The notes under the pieces were generated by a model, which was given only the letters and a program-made list of their open reading frames with translations, searched no databases and was not told the DNA's origin. From assembly GCF_004793885.1 (NCBI RefSeq), contig NZ_SRYG01000010.1, positions 23,349 through 87,348 of the forward strand: a stretch of DNA of 64,000 nt, read 5' to 3'. The translations under genes were made by a program, and so were the position numbers. This stretch comes from Dubosiella muris (GTDB taxonomy: Bacteria; Bacillota_I; Bacilli_A; Erysipelotrichales; Erysipelotrichaceae). Shown one piece after another: positions 41,602-50,739 of the stretch. Each line of letters opens with the position of its first letter. Position 1 is the stretch's first letter.

Positions 41602-42636
41602 ATGAAAAAGAAATCGGTGCTGAATTTAATAAAATATCATTTTGAAAAAAATGAAAAAGCTTTTAAATCTGAAGCTTATTCTATTGCGAAGGAATTTAGT
41701 CAATCAGGGGATCAGGAATTAGCTCAGTATATTATGATGTTTCTCTCAAGTTCGCAAACTTGGATACCGATGGAGGCCAACCATACGTATGAATTTTTAG
41801 ATCAAGTTGGGGGGAATGGAGAGCCATTGCTGCTGCCAGAACCGATTATGAACGAAATTATGGGTATTGCGAATGCAGCAAATCGAAATATGGGTGTCAA
41901 TAAATTCTTATTCGTAGGAAAACCTGGAACAGGAAAAACGGAAGCAGGTAAACAGTTAGGCAGGATATTGAATCGTGCTGTATACAATGTGAATGTTGAA
42001 GCTTTGATCGATAGCAAATTAGGACAAACATCAAAAAATATATCTAAGCTTTTTAAAGAGATCGATCAATTAGTTAAAATTGAACCTTCTATTATTTTAA
42101 TTGATGAAATCGATTCTTTGGTTTCGAATCGACTTGATCAGCAAGATGTTCGGGAAATGAGCCGGGTTACATCCACAATCTTAAAACAGTTTGATCTGCT
42201 TGATTATCGTGCCACAATCATCGGAACAACGAATTTACTGAAACAGTTGGACAAAGCGTTATTAAGAAGATTTGATAAAGTTGTATCATTTGACCGATAT
42301 TCCAAACAGGATCGAATCGAGCTTGCTGAAAAATTATTAAATCGTTATTTAGCACAAGCGCAAATTACAACAAAGAATTTGCGCTTATTCAAAAAAATAT
42401 TGAATTTGAATCTTCCCGAAACGCCTGCAGAATTAAAAAATATCATTCGTACTGCAATCGCCTTTAGTGACCCTCAGGATGAGTCGGATTACCTCGTTCG
42501 TCTATATAGTTTGGTTACTGAACATTCGATTCCGGATGCTCAAATTCTGAAAGAACAAGGTTTTACTATTCGAGAATCGGAGGCATTGCTTCAAAAATCA
42601 AGAAGTGCGATCGATCGTGAATTAAGGAGAGAATAA
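41602..42636 (+). CDS. ietA: AAA+ ATPase of an IetAS-like defence pair
   Basis: A 344-aa AAA+ protein with Walker A GKPGTGKT (106-113), Walker B IILIDEIDSL, sensor 1 IIGTTNLL and the arginine finger region ALLRRFDKVVSFDRYS. The N-terminal 100 residues are helical and not recognisable. The following gene encodes a subtilase and shares one base with it (TAATG). This ATPase-subtilase combination corresponds to the IetAS antiphage system found by the Gao et al. defence-island survey; assignment here rests on domain order. The start at 41602 follows AGAGAGTGAGACA. DNA is AT-rich compared with the core genes. Confidence 0.8.
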   Translation: MKKKSVLNLIKYHFEKNEKAFKSEAYSIAKEFSQSGDQELAQYIMMFLSSSQTWIPMEANHTYEFLDQVGGNGEPLLLPEPIMNEIMGIANAANRNMGVNKFLFVGKPGTGKTEAGKQLGRILNRAVYNVNVEALIDSKLGQTSKNISKLFKEIDQLVKIEPSIILIDEIDSLVSNRLDQQDVREMSRVTSTILKQFDLLDYRATIIGTTNLLKQLDKALLRRFDKVVSFDRYSKQDRIELAEKLLNRYLAQAQITTKNLRLFKKILNLNLPETPAELKNIIRTAIAFSDPQDESDYLVRLYSLVTEHSIPDAQILKEQGFTIRESEALLQKSRSAIDRELRRE

Positions 42637-44879
42637 TGAATAATATTTTTGAATTACGAGGAGAGCTGAATTCAAGTAAACCTAAAAATAATAAACCTGT
42701 ACCACAATTAAAGGGACTTAAATTAGAAACGGATACGATTCAGCAATTTAGGATCCAGCTTGAAAAAATCAGACAATTTTGGGAATCTGAAAAATATCTA
42801 GATGGCGCTTTGGTAAGCATTCATTATAAACGAGTAATTCCAAAATCAAGTCGTGTAAATCGTATTCTGGGTACAAGATCGAAGCGAAGTTCTAAATTTA
42901 TTTGTGGAGCAAAATATAAAGGGTTTGATGAAAACAGTATTGGTAAGACTCATATCATTACTTATTATATTTCGATCGAACAATTAACAGATACGATTCA
43001 ACTTTTAAAATTTTTGGAAAATATAACAGATACTCAATTTGATGGAATGGCTACGGAAAAAAAAATCAATGAGCTAAAATCTTTTTTTAAACGGGATAGT
43101 TACAGCTATTCAGAGTTGGTTCAAGGCTTTGTCGATTTAAAAGAAATTGAGTCTTTTTCTATAGAAAAAGAAGTGCTGAATGAAAACGGAAATCATATGC
43201 TTACGTTTTATAAAACTTCGATTAATCTGGATCGTTTATTTGAGAAGCTCAATATCGATCTGTTGAATATCGAAAAGATCGATGAGCAAACTTATGTGTT
43301 TTCAAAACGCGACATGGATGTGATCTTAAAAGAAGTTCCGTATCTTGTTTCTATGGGCTTAAAAGATCTGAATGAAGTGAGTCCGATCCAGTTCCAGCTT
43401 TCCAAGCCAATTTATGAGTTGAAAGAAATACCGGATCCGGATGATGAGCCGGTGATCGGAGTCATCGACATGCATTTTAAAAAGGGCTCCACTTATTTTG
43501 ATAAATGGGTCGATTATAAGCGAGTGACTTCCAACGAGATCGAACTCAATGCTGCAGATTACGAACATGGAACACGAGTGAGTTCCATCATTGTAGATGG
43601 ACCATCTCTGAATCCTCATTTAGATGATCATTGTGGTCGTTTTCGTGTTCGCCATTTTGGGATAGGAGCAAGTGGAAAATTAAACAATTCAACCGCTCTA
43701 AAACAAATTCGCGATATTGTAGAAAATAATCTGGACATAAAGGTTTGGAATATTTCATTAGGATCAGAATTGGAAGTATCCCGAAATTATATGTCTGTTC
43801 AGGGCGCTTTACTAGACGAACTGCAATTCAAATATGATGTTTTGTTTATTGTTGCTGGAACCAATAAACCGGCAAAGATTGTCAATAAGTCCTATCGAAT
43901 TGGTAGTCCGGCAGATTCTCTAAATTCGATCGTTGTCAATTCGGTATCTTTAAAGAAGGAGGTGCCGCCATATGCTCGTAAAGGTCCTGTGCTGTCTTTT
44001 TTTATAAAACCAGATCTTTCCTATTATGGAGGAACGATAGAAGAGCCTATAAATGTTGTGAGTGCTTCCGGAGAAATCACGCATGCTATGGGTACGAGTT
44101 ACGCCGCTCCTTGGATCGCACGAAAAGCTTCCTATCTGATTGAAAAAATGGGGATTCCCCGCGAAGTGGCAAAAGCTTTGCTGATTGATAGCGCAGCAGA
44201 CTGGGACACCCAACAACAATTTGAAGTCGGCTATGGAATTGTTCCAGTTTCTATATATGATGTTCTTCAATCGAAAGAGAATGAAATTCGATTTGTAATG
44301 AGTGGAAAAATGAAAAATACGGAAATATATACTCATCGTCTTCCAGTGAATGCAATTGACGGAAAGCATCCATTTAAAGCAAAAGTAACAATGACATATT
44401 TTCCAAAATGTGATCGCTACAATGGTGTTGATTATTCCTGTACAGAACTTGATATTCATTTCGGAAGAGTATATGAGGATAAAAAAGGAAATTTTCAAAT
44501 CAAAGCCATTAATGCCAATCATCAAGGAGAAGACGGGATTCATGTATGTTATGAAGAAACTGCCCGTAAAACATTTCGAAAATGGGACAATGTGAAACAT
44601 CTTGAAGAGAAAGTAAATGAAAAATCAAAAGATGTGAAAGCGATGACAGAGAATGGCTTCTGGGGAATTAAGATCAATGAAAGAGAAAGACTGGATGAAA
44701 AATACGGAGAAGATATTGATTTTGGAATCGTAATCACTTTGAAAGAAATTCATGGCAAAAACCGGTATACAGATTTTATCAATCGTTGTATTGCGCATGG
44801 ATGGATCGTGAATGAAATCAATATCGAACATAGAACAACGATTTACAATGTTGCGGAAGAAGAAATCGAATGGGATTGA
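42636..44879 (+). CDS. ietS: Subtilisin-like (S8) protease of an IetAS-like defence pair
   Basis: A 747-aa cytoplasmic protein without signal peptide. Residues 1-260 are of unknown fold; the S8 domain spans about 265-510 with catalytic Asp in VIGVIDMHF, His in YEHGTRVSSI and Ser in AMGTSYAAPW, plus KVWNISLG and the oxyanion Asn in FIVAGTNKPA. A C-terminal domain of about 220 residues, strand-rich, follows. Subtilases with an AAA+ neighbour and no export signal are typical of intracellular conflict systems, where the protease probably acts on host or phage proteins once triggered. The AAA+ partner is directly upstream with one-base overlap. Confidence 0.82.
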   Translation: MNNIFELRGELNSSKPKNNKPVPQLKGLKLETDTIQQFRIQLEKIRQFWESEKYLDGALVSIHYKRVIPKSSRVNRILGTRSKRSSKFICGAKYKGFDENSIGKTHIITYYISIEQLTDTIQLLKFLENITDTQFDGMATEKKINELKSFFKRDSYSYSELVQGFVDLKEIESFSIEKEVLNENGNHMLTFYKTSINLDRLFEKLNIDLLNIEKIDEQTYVFSKRDMDVILKEVPYLVSMGLKDLNEVSPIQFQLSKPIYELKEIPDPDDEPVIGVIDMHFKKGSTYFDKWVDYKRVTSNEIELNAADYEHGTRVSSIIVDGPSLNPHLDDHCGRFRVRHFGIGASGKLNNSTALKQIRDIVENNLDIKVWNISLGSELEVSRNYMSVQGALLDELQFKYDVLFIVAGTNKPAKIVNKSYRIGSPADSLNSIVVNSVSLKKEVPPYARKGPVLSFFIKPDLSYYGGTIEEPINVVSASGEITHAMGTSYAAPWIARKASYLIEKMGIPREVAKALLIDSAADWDTQQQFEVGYGIVPVSIYDVLQSKENEIRFVMSGKMKNTEIYTHRLPVNAIDGKHPFKAKVTMTYFPKCDRYNGVDYSCTELDIHFGRVYEDKKGNFQIKAINANHQGEDGIHVCYEETARKTFRKWDNVKHLEEKVNEKSKDVKAMTENGFWGIKINERERLDEKYGEDIDFGIVITLKEIHGKNRYTDFINRCIAHGWIVNEINIEHRTTIYNVAEEEIEWD

Positions 44880-44966
44880 TGTTGTTTATGTTAGATGGTT
44901 TTTTAATCTGATAAATAAGATATAATCTATAAATTAAATAATCACACGAAAGGGGATGAATGGAAA

Positions 44967-46673
44967 ATGGAACTGGTAGCAGAGTATTTGGCCAATTTAG
45001 GTTTAGATGCAGTGAAACAGCATGCGGATTCAAAAATAGACGAACACAAATTGAAATGCGCACTTAAAGAATATATTGAAAGAGAGAAAAAGTATAATTC
45101 TGTGTGTACAATGGCGGAAGAATGCGATTTTCAAGGCCTCATAGAATATATTTCTCAGGAATTACTGGATGATGTTACTCAAAGAGTTTTTTCAATAAAA
45201 AAGAATGAACGAAGAGAAGCTCATGAAAAAATTATATCAAAAGCCATAGCAAAATCTAAAGCCTCTACTGAGAAATCAAGGGGACGTGTGCGTAGTATAA
45301 TCGCGACTTGTTTAGAAATTATTCGAAATTTTTTTAAAGATAAAATTTCATTTCCAGAGTATTATCTTGCGTCTGAAATGATTGATGAAATTAATGAAAA
45401 TACAATTATCGCAGTAAATTCCGCATCTTTAGCTCTACAAGGTGCTATCAAAGAATCTAATTTATATTCAGTAGAGAAAATGTCACAAATGGTGGCAGAT
45501 GAACAAACTCCACAAGTCGAAAAACAATTAACAAAATTATTCGCAGGAATGTCTGTGGAGCATCGGCTTTATCCATATTATGGTTATACATATAATGGTA
45601 AAAATCTTAAAAGTATTCCTCTTTCTGTTGATGCAGAAAGAAAATATCCGGCTAAGTTGAATTGTAAGGCAACGATACGTGTAGGTGACCGTTATTTTGA
45701 CGATACAACAATGGATCCTTTTGTTTTCGCTTATAGAAACCAATTAAAATTAGTATTATCTGTAAGTGAGGCGGTGAAGTTATTAGGAGATGAACCCGAT
45801 CCAATTCAGAACGAAGCTACACAACTTATAGGAAAAGATATTGTAATAAATCCCCCAGAATTTCCGAAAGCATTCCCATGCGCAATTAAAGTCGGTGAAA
45901 AAACATATTTTGATTATATTTTACTTCGCACTGAAAAAATTTTAGATGATGGAACCTATATTATAAATAATAGAGAGCAAGTAGATTCCGCACCAATCAT
46001 TTATTTCGAGGTAAAAATGAATCCTAAAAATCCAAAAAAAGTAGATTTTAAAATTAATCAAACTAAAGCTAATAACCGTGAATTATTAAATTATGCACGA
46101 TTTATGGATGAATTGATTCGTGCCAAAGATTTGCATATATATATGTTAGATGCAAAAAAAGATTTTATTGCAGGAATCGTTGATAATGTAAATTATGAAT
46201 CCGGTTTCCCTTCTATTCCTGAAGAAATTGATTTTCTACAAAGAGTATGTGCAATTGAAAATTATTTTAAAGTAGAAATGAATACACACAGAGACATTAG
46301 TTTGGAAGAATACAATAATATTGTGAAAATATCCGATTTAATTCTTAATGATGAAGTGGAATCCACATGGGAAGAAGCAAGTTTTTCAGGAGTGGTGGGA
46401 GAAGCCATGCGAAAACAATTTGAAAATATAGATTCTTCAATTGCTATGTTGTCTTACATTGGAGAATGCAATGTAAAGCTGCTTGATGCAGAGTTTAAAT
46501 TTAAATATATGCATATATTGAAATGTGCTGTAATACAAAATTTAGACAAAATTAAAAGCCGTGTATCCATCTTAGACGATGGAGATCCTATTAGAATAAA
46601 ATTTGTCCCAGGTGAGGATAATAGAGTAATTGATACTTTACATATTCCCAAAGAACTAGAGGATGAAACTTGA
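44967..46673 (+). CDS. Orphan protein with helical N-terminal domain, possible third defence component
   Basis: A 568-aa protein. The first 90 residues are helical and resemble N-terminal adaptor domains of NLR-like and ABC-three-component defence proteins (ALKEYIEREKKYNSVCTMAE then ECDFQGLIEYISQELLDDVT). A second helical stretch (95-190) is followed by a mixed strand/helix domain with repeated Tyr/Pro-rich segments (HRLYPYYGYTYNGKNLKSIP; ERKYPAKLNCKATIRVGDRY; FAYRNQLKLVLS). No nuclease, P-loop or membrane motif is visible. It has its own promoter-like TATAAT (44921) and RBS (AAAGGGGATG), 87 bases after the subtilase gene. The position inside a defence island suggests a defence role; the function is unknown. 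Confidence 0.6.
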   Translation: MELVAEYLANLGLDAVKQHADSKIDEHKLKCALKEYIEREKKYNSVCTMAEECDFQGLIEYISQELLDDVTQRVFSIKKNERREAHEKIISKAIAKSKASTEKSRGRVRSIIATCLEIIRNFFKDKISFPEYYLASEMIDEINENTIIAVNSASLALQGAIKESNLYSVEKMSQMVADEQTPQVEKQLTKLFAGMSVEHRLYPYYGYTYNGKNLKSIPLSVDAERKYPAKLNCKATIRVGDRYFDDTTMDPFVFAYRNQLKLVLSVSEAVKLLGDEPDPIQNEATQLIGKDIVINPPEFPKAFPCAIKVGEKTYFDYILLRTEKILDDGTYIINNREQVDSAPIIYFEVKMNPKNPKKVDFKINQTKANNRELLNYARFMDELIRAKDLHIYMLDAKKDFIAGIVDNVNYESGFPSIPEEIDFLQRVCAIENYFKVEMNTHRDISLEEYNNIVKISDLILNDEVESTWEEASFSGVVGEAMRKQFENIDSSIAMLSYIGECNVKLLDAEFKFKYMHILKCAVIQNLDKIKSRVSILDDGDPIRIKFVPGEDNRVIDTLHIPKELEDET

Positions 46674-46976
46674 GAAAAGAATCTTTTACAATGTTGTACA
46701 CCTCCTTGTTTTGAGAGGGATGGATGATTCCTTATTGATAGACCATAAAAGGGGCGTAATAGATAATTAAAAAATATCCGGCTTTCAAAATAAAAACGAC
46801 CGAGTTGAATATCGAAAGATAGTTAGCTCGGCCTTTTTGGTATAATTTATTGTGTACAAATAACGTACTTCAGCCGTCTTTTCAATTCCCTTCGTCCTTC
46901 GTTTATGAAGATTTTTAGTTGCAAATAGTCTCATATATTCGTTTTGAAAATAAAGTATAATTTCTGCTGTGCCTAG
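46674..46976 (+). other. AT-rich intergenic stretch with one hairpin terminator
   Basis: A CCGAG/CTCGG hairpin with a weakly paired stem extension and TTTTT (46800-46838) may end the 568-aa gene transcript. Nothing else was recognised before the Rpn-family remnant. Confidence 0.5.
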
Positions 46977-47264
46977 TCGGATGAACAGTTTTATAATAAA
47001 CTTAGAGAAGCCGTATCGTATTTTAAAAAGGAACCGGAAGGAGTGAATGCCATGTGTGAGATCATGAGAGAATTTGAAAGAAAGTCTAAGAACGAAGGAC
47101 GTGCGGAAGGACGAGCTCAGGAACGTCAGAAGGCAAAGAAGCGCACCGAAGCGATCATGCGCAATTTGCGCGAAGAAGGTATGTCCTACGAGCGAATCGC
47201 GCGAATCACGAATCAATCTTTATCAAAAGTAAAATCGTTTTTTAAAACGAAACAACCTGCGTAG
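46977..47264 (+). pseudogene. 5'-truncated Rpn-family recombination-promoting nuclease/transposase
   Basis: The frame opens after a TAG at 46974 and reads DEQFYNKLREAVSYFKKEPE, GVNAMCEIMREFERKS, then a basic stretch NEGRAEGRAQERQKAKKRTE and EGMSYERIARITNQSLSKVK, ending at 47264. This is the C-terminal end of Rpn/PDDEXK transposase-like proteins; the nuclease domain is missing. The internal ATG at 47043 could still start a 73-aa product, but no function is expected. Confidence 0.75.
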
Positions 47265-47270
47265 CAACCG

Positions 47271-47303
47271 GGCATCATGGCGCATGTCATGATGCTCTTT
47301 TTT
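47271..47303 (+). terminator. Terminator behind the Rpn-family remnant
   Basis: A perfect 8-bp stem GCATCATG / CATGATGC with an 8-nt loop and a T run; homologous to 41103-41134. Confidence 0.75.
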
Positions 47304-47365
47304 CATCTATGGGGAATAAAGCAATGAAACAATAATTTCTAGTATTTTACTAGACTTTGAACGAA

Positions 47366-47394
47366 TAAAAAAACACCGGACGCATCCAGTGCTT
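47366..47394 (-). terminator. Terminator downstream of the orphan paralogue
   Basis: On the minus strand CACTGGA / TCCGGTG (one wobble) with a short loop is followed by a run of eight T. It lies about 165 bases beyond the stop codon of the minus-strand gene at 47557. Confidence 0.6.
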
Positions 47395-47556
47395 TTAGGC
47401 ATCGTATAAACACAAAGTGTGTTTAAAGTCCCGCCGCAATCCAAATTGATTATACTATGGTTTCATTCTCATTGCCTATGAATTTCCTCATCCGAACGAA
47501 TATTCTGACAAGGTTTTCGATAACGCCGGCTCATGATGAATCGGTGTCGTATCCAT

Positions 47557-48384
47557 TTACTCTTCTCCGTTTTCCGGAGGCAGAGTGACTTTGCCGCCAA
47601 AAGGGTTTAGGTGAGTATAGCTCCACTTTAGAAGATCATAGCATGGATACCAAATTGGAATCTTACATTCGTCCACGTAGCCTACCGGCCGAAACGCTTC
47701 TTCCTCGTTGAGGGAAGAGTAAACAAAAGAAGTACCGCTATCTCTATCCGTTCCCGTATAGATGGACAGTTCTTCTCCCTGGGCAACCGGAAGACAGCCT
47801 CCTTCGATCATTTGCAAAATAAATCCATCCACCCAACCAAGAATAAAACTCAATTTACCTTCTACTTCTGCAAGGGCAGGTTTTTCAAAAGGATCAAACG
47901 CGTTGCCAATCGAATGGTTCCAGCAAGCGCGGCCAACCCGCAAGTTTGCCTTCGCGTTATTCAATTCCATTAAAAAGGAATCCAGTGCATCCACAAGGTG
48001 TTTTGCCTGCTCTTCATTGAAAGGCCTCCAATTATCATTGATAGCATTGATGTACTCATTCGCCAATTTCACAGTTTCCTCGTCTTTTAGCGCCACAATA
48101 CACCCGGATTCTTCATCCCATACTTTTTCAATCATGACCACGTCCCGCAAGTTTTTGAGGATTTTAAAATTTTCTTCTTTCTTTCCTCTCCCTAAATTTA
48201 CCGCATACATCATGATGTTTTTCATCGTCTTAAACGGAATGCGATGACATATTTCTTCGCCAGGTTGGCAATTAAAACTGTCAATCACATCTTGTTTAAA
48301 AATCCGGCTGCCATTGCCCGCAAAGATTTCATTTAAATTTTCCGGATTCATCACAAAATTTCCATATACGCTCTCTATCCACAT
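47557..48384 (-). CDS. Orphan paralogue of the operon gene 35205-36005
   Basis: A 275-aa protein similar along its length to the product of 35205-36005: CHRIPFKTMKNIMMYAVN, NLRDVVMIEKVWDEESG, the block LMELNNAKANLRVGRACWNH and SIGNAFDP, GWVDGFILQMIEGG and EELSIYTGTDRD. Differences concentrate between these blocks. There are no helical partner genes beside it. Its promoter carries the same CCAT-N5-ATGG element as the three-gene operon, so both are probably controlled by one regulator. It may be an alternative third component, an immunity-like decoy or a spare effector; sequence alone cannot decide. Start ATG 48384 follows AAAGGAGGG. Confidence 0.65.
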   Translation of the reverse strand: MWIESVYGNFVMNPENLNEIFAGNGSRIFKQDVIDSFNCQPGEEICHRIPFKTMKNIMMYAVNLGRGKKEENFKILKNLRDVVMIEKVWDEESGCIVALKDEETVKLANEYINAINDNWRPFNEEQAKHLVDALDSFLMELNNAKANLRVGRACWNHSIGNAFDPFEKPALAEVEGKLSFILGWVDGFILQMIEGGCLPVAQGEELSIYTGTDRDSGTSFVYSSLNEEEAFRPVGYVDECKIPIWYPCYDLLKWSYTHLNPFGGKVTLPPENGEE

Positions 48385-48426
48385 AAATTATCCCTCCTTT
48401 ACGCATTTATTCTGTGTTATGAACCG

Positions 48427-48455
48427 ATTATACCATAAATAATGGATTAACCCAA
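48427..48455 (-). promoter_or_regulatory. Promoter with CCAT-N5-ATGG operator of the orphan paralogue
   Basis: TTGGGT and TATAAT (minus strand) are spaced 17 bases, and CCATAAATAATGG (48433-48445) abuts the -10 box, in the same register as at 38423-38435. Confidence 0.7.
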
Positions 48456-48680
48456 GAAATGATACAGAAAAATTATATATAATAAAGAAACAAACTATAT
48501 TAAATCCAGAATAAAGATGAAAAAATATACAAAGTTTGAATGTGCATTTTACCAAGTGAAAGATAGAAAGAAATACAAAAGGTTATAGAAATTGAATTGC
48601 AATGGGACAGGTCAAAGAGAGTTCAACTTACCAAACCAATGCCATAGAACTATACTGTCTATGAAAGGAAGCACAGATCA

Positions 48681-49130
48681 ATGCCAAACAGGAAAAATCA
48701 ATCTACAGTCAAATCCAATTTTTCACAAGCTAAAAAAGAATATATCCGGGTACAAAAAGAATTGCACAATGCGCACGAGACGTTAAGCCAACAGCATCAG
48801 GGAAAATTAACCCAACTCCTCTATGAACTTGTGGCGCAGGAACACAATGCCGGAAAACGCTTTTCCATATCCAAAGTGCTCCGTCTTTTAAACGTCTCTC
48901 CCTCCGGATATTACGATTACTTAAACAGAGAACCAAGCCAACAAGCGCTCCATAAAGAGGAAATGAAAAAACAAATCCAGCAAATTTATGAGGAGAGTGA
49001 CCACACGTATGGAGCGCCAAGAATCACGAAAATTCTCAACCAACAAGGAATCGTGATTTCACCACGCACGGTAGGCGTATAAATGCGAGAGATGGGTATA
49101 CGATCCCATAGAGGGAAAAAGGATATTAGC
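48681..49130 (+). pseudogene. IS3-family transposase OrfB, truncated
   Basis: The frame encodes the N-terminal HTH_21-containing part of an IS3-type OrfB (SISKVLRLLNVSPSGYYDYL; MKKQIQQIYEESDHTYGAPR; ILNQQGIVISPRTVGV). It meets a stop at 49080, after which the same frame continues with MREMGIRSHRGKKDIS and ends. The DDE catalytic domain is missing, and no OrfA was recognised upstream. This is a dead fragment marking the left side of the polysaccharide region. Confidence 0.8.
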
Positions 49131-49515
49131 TAACGAAACCAAGAAAGAATAAAAACAAAATGTGCCACCAAAATCCAAGGGCTGGCACGTTTTAAGTATA
49201 CTCAAAAACAAGAATGCAACTTCAATTTAAAAAAACGATCCGCTCCAATTTTATCAATCTATATAGATTATATTATAAATAGAATTCAAGGAATGTGGTT
49301 ACTGAATACAAAATACTTATTAATATATCAGTAATACACATTTTTTTGAAATGATGTGCCTGAAAAAATCACGTTTCTCCCACAATCTTGCAATTTTATG
49401 TTGAGGTTTTTGTAAGGTATGATATTATTTACAAGTAAATTTTCTCAATCTGTATATATTATATCATAAATATTGAATTCTTAATGAGCCGTTAAGTCAA
49501 AGAAGGAGGGGTTTT
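49131..49515 (+). other. AT-rich intergenic stretch with two imperfect direct repeats
   Basis: About 40 bases at 49249-49290 (CAATCTATATAGATTATATT then ATAAATAGAATTC) recur imperfectly at 49445-49485 (CAATCTGTATATATTATATC then ATAAATATTGAATTC). Both contain promoter-like TATAAT boxes. No gene was seen. Confidence 0.5.
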
Positions 49516-49638
49516 GTGAGGGGATATACAATCGCCGTAGCAGGAACAGGATATGTCGGTCTATTATATATAGAAACCCTTATATCGAAATGTAAAAGGA
49601 ATCAATATACAAAAAGATTGGCTAATGAATCAAATTAA
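49516..49638 (+). pseudogene. 5' fragment of a UDP-glucose 6-dehydrogenase-like gene
   Basis: A GTG start behind AGAAGGAGGGG encodes YTIAVAGTGYVGLLYIETLI, the N-terminal dinucleotide-binding loop (GxGxxG) of UDP-sugar dehydrogenases, and then runs out in unrelated residues to a stop at codon 41. The remaining 350 or so codons are absent. Acidic-sugar precursor synthesis by this copy is lost. Confidence 0.8.
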
Positions 49639-49746
49639 TTCGATACAGATTAAATGATGGGGATATGGTAAATGATTTTAAATAGAATAACTCTTTTCGG
49701 CTTTGTTACGAATAGATTCTCTTAAAATCTAAATGGAGGTTATTTT

Positions 49747-50220
49747 GTGCATATGGGAAATAAGGAAAATCTTAAAATTTGTTTAGTAGGTTCCTCGGGA
49801 GGACATTTAACTCATCTATATATGTTAGAGCCATTCTGGAAAGATAAAAATCGTTTTTGGGTAACTTTTGATAAGGAGGATGCGAAAAGCTTATTAAAAA
49901 GCGAAAAGGTATATCCTTGCTATTACCCAACAAATAGAAGTTTAAAGGCTTTGATTAAGAATACTATTATTGCTTGGAAAGTATTAAGGAAAGAAAAACC
50001 CGATCTTATTATTTCTTCTGGGGCTGCAGTAGCTGTACCTTTCTTCTATATTGGAAAACTAATGAAAGCAAAGCTTATTTATATTGAAGTTTTTGATCGT
50101 ATAGATAAGCCTACTTTGACAGGAAAATTAGTTTATCCAATTGTAGATAAATTTATTGTTCAATGGGAAGAACAGAAAAAAGTTTATCCTAAAGCGATTA
50201 ATCTAGGAAGTATCTTTTAG
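49747..50220 (+). CDS. PssD/Cps14F-like (Alg14-type) glycosyltransferase partner
   Basis: A 157-aa protein equivalent to the N-terminal half of a split GT-B glycosyltransferase: KICLVGSSGGHLTHLYMLEP, FWVTFDKEDAKSLL, DLIISSGAAVAVPFFYIGKL and KLIYIEVFDRIDKPTLTGKL. In Cps14F/PssD it activates or recruits the catalytic partner at the membrane. The partner lies 12 bases downstream. GTG 49747 is preferred as start because GGAGG lies seven bases before it; ATG 49753 is an alternative. It opens the intact part of the polysaccharide cluster. Confidence 0.9.
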   Translation: MHMGNKENLKICLVGSSGGHLTHLYMLEPFWKDKNRFWVTFDKEDAKSLLKSEKVYPCYYPTNRSLKALIKNTIIAWKVLRKEKPDLIISSGAAVAVPFFYIGKLMKAKLIYIEVFDRIDKPTLTGKLVYPIVDKFIVQWEEQKKVYPKAINLGSIF

Positions 50221-50232
50221 AGGGGGAAAAAG

Positions 50233-50739
50233 ATGATATTTGTAACAGTAGGAACGCATGAACAGCCATTTAATAGGCTGATAAAAAAAATAGATGAATT
50301 AAAAAAGAATGGGATTATCACTGAGGAAGTAATAATTCAAACAGGATTCAGCACCTATGAACCTGTATACTGCCGATGGGAAAAGTTAATTTCTTATGAA
50401 CAGATGAAAAAAAATGTTGAGGATGCACGTATTGTGATTACTCATGGAGGCCCTGCGAGTTTTATCATGCCTTTACAAATCGGGAAGACTCCTATTGTAG
50501 TACCCCGTCAATGTCAATATAATGAGCATGTAAATGACCATCAAATGGAATTTGCAAGAAATGTGGCAAATAGAATGGGTACAATTATTCCAGTGGAAGA
50601 TATAAATGACCTCGAAAATATAATAAAAAAATATGGTGAAATCGTAGATAAAATGGATCATGGAATATATAGTAATAATGAAAAATTTTGTAAAGAATTA
50701 AAAGAAATTGTTGAGGAAATATTTGAGGAAGATAGATGA
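50233..50739 (+). CDS. PssE/Cps14G-like (Alg13-type) glycosyltransferase catalytic subunit
   Basis: A 168-aa protein with the C-terminal GT-B half: MIFVTVGTHEQPFNRLIKKI, VIIQTGFSTYEP, ARIVITHGGPASFIMPLQIG, TPIVVPRQCQYNEHVNDHQM. The THGG and PR-x-x-x-x-EHVNDHQ motifs bind the nucleotide sugar. With the preceding protein it probably adds a hexose (galactose in the pneumococcal type 14 case) to the lipid-linked first sugar. It overlaps the next gene by four bases. Confidence 0.9.
   Translation: MIFVTVGTHEQPFNRLIKKIDELKKNGIITEEVIIQTGFSTYEPVYCRWEKLISYEQMKKNVEDARIVITHGGPASFIMPLQIGKTPIVVPRQCQYNEHVNDHQMEFARNVANRMGTIIPVEDINDLENIIKKYGEIVDKMDHGIYSNNEKFCKELKEIVEEIFEEDR

Noticed and set aside
48592-48786. 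A 64-codon frame upstream of the IS3 OrfB fragment, considered as OrfA
   Set aside because: It shows no helix-turn-helix or leucine zipper of IS3 OrfA and overlaps the OrfB start out of frame.
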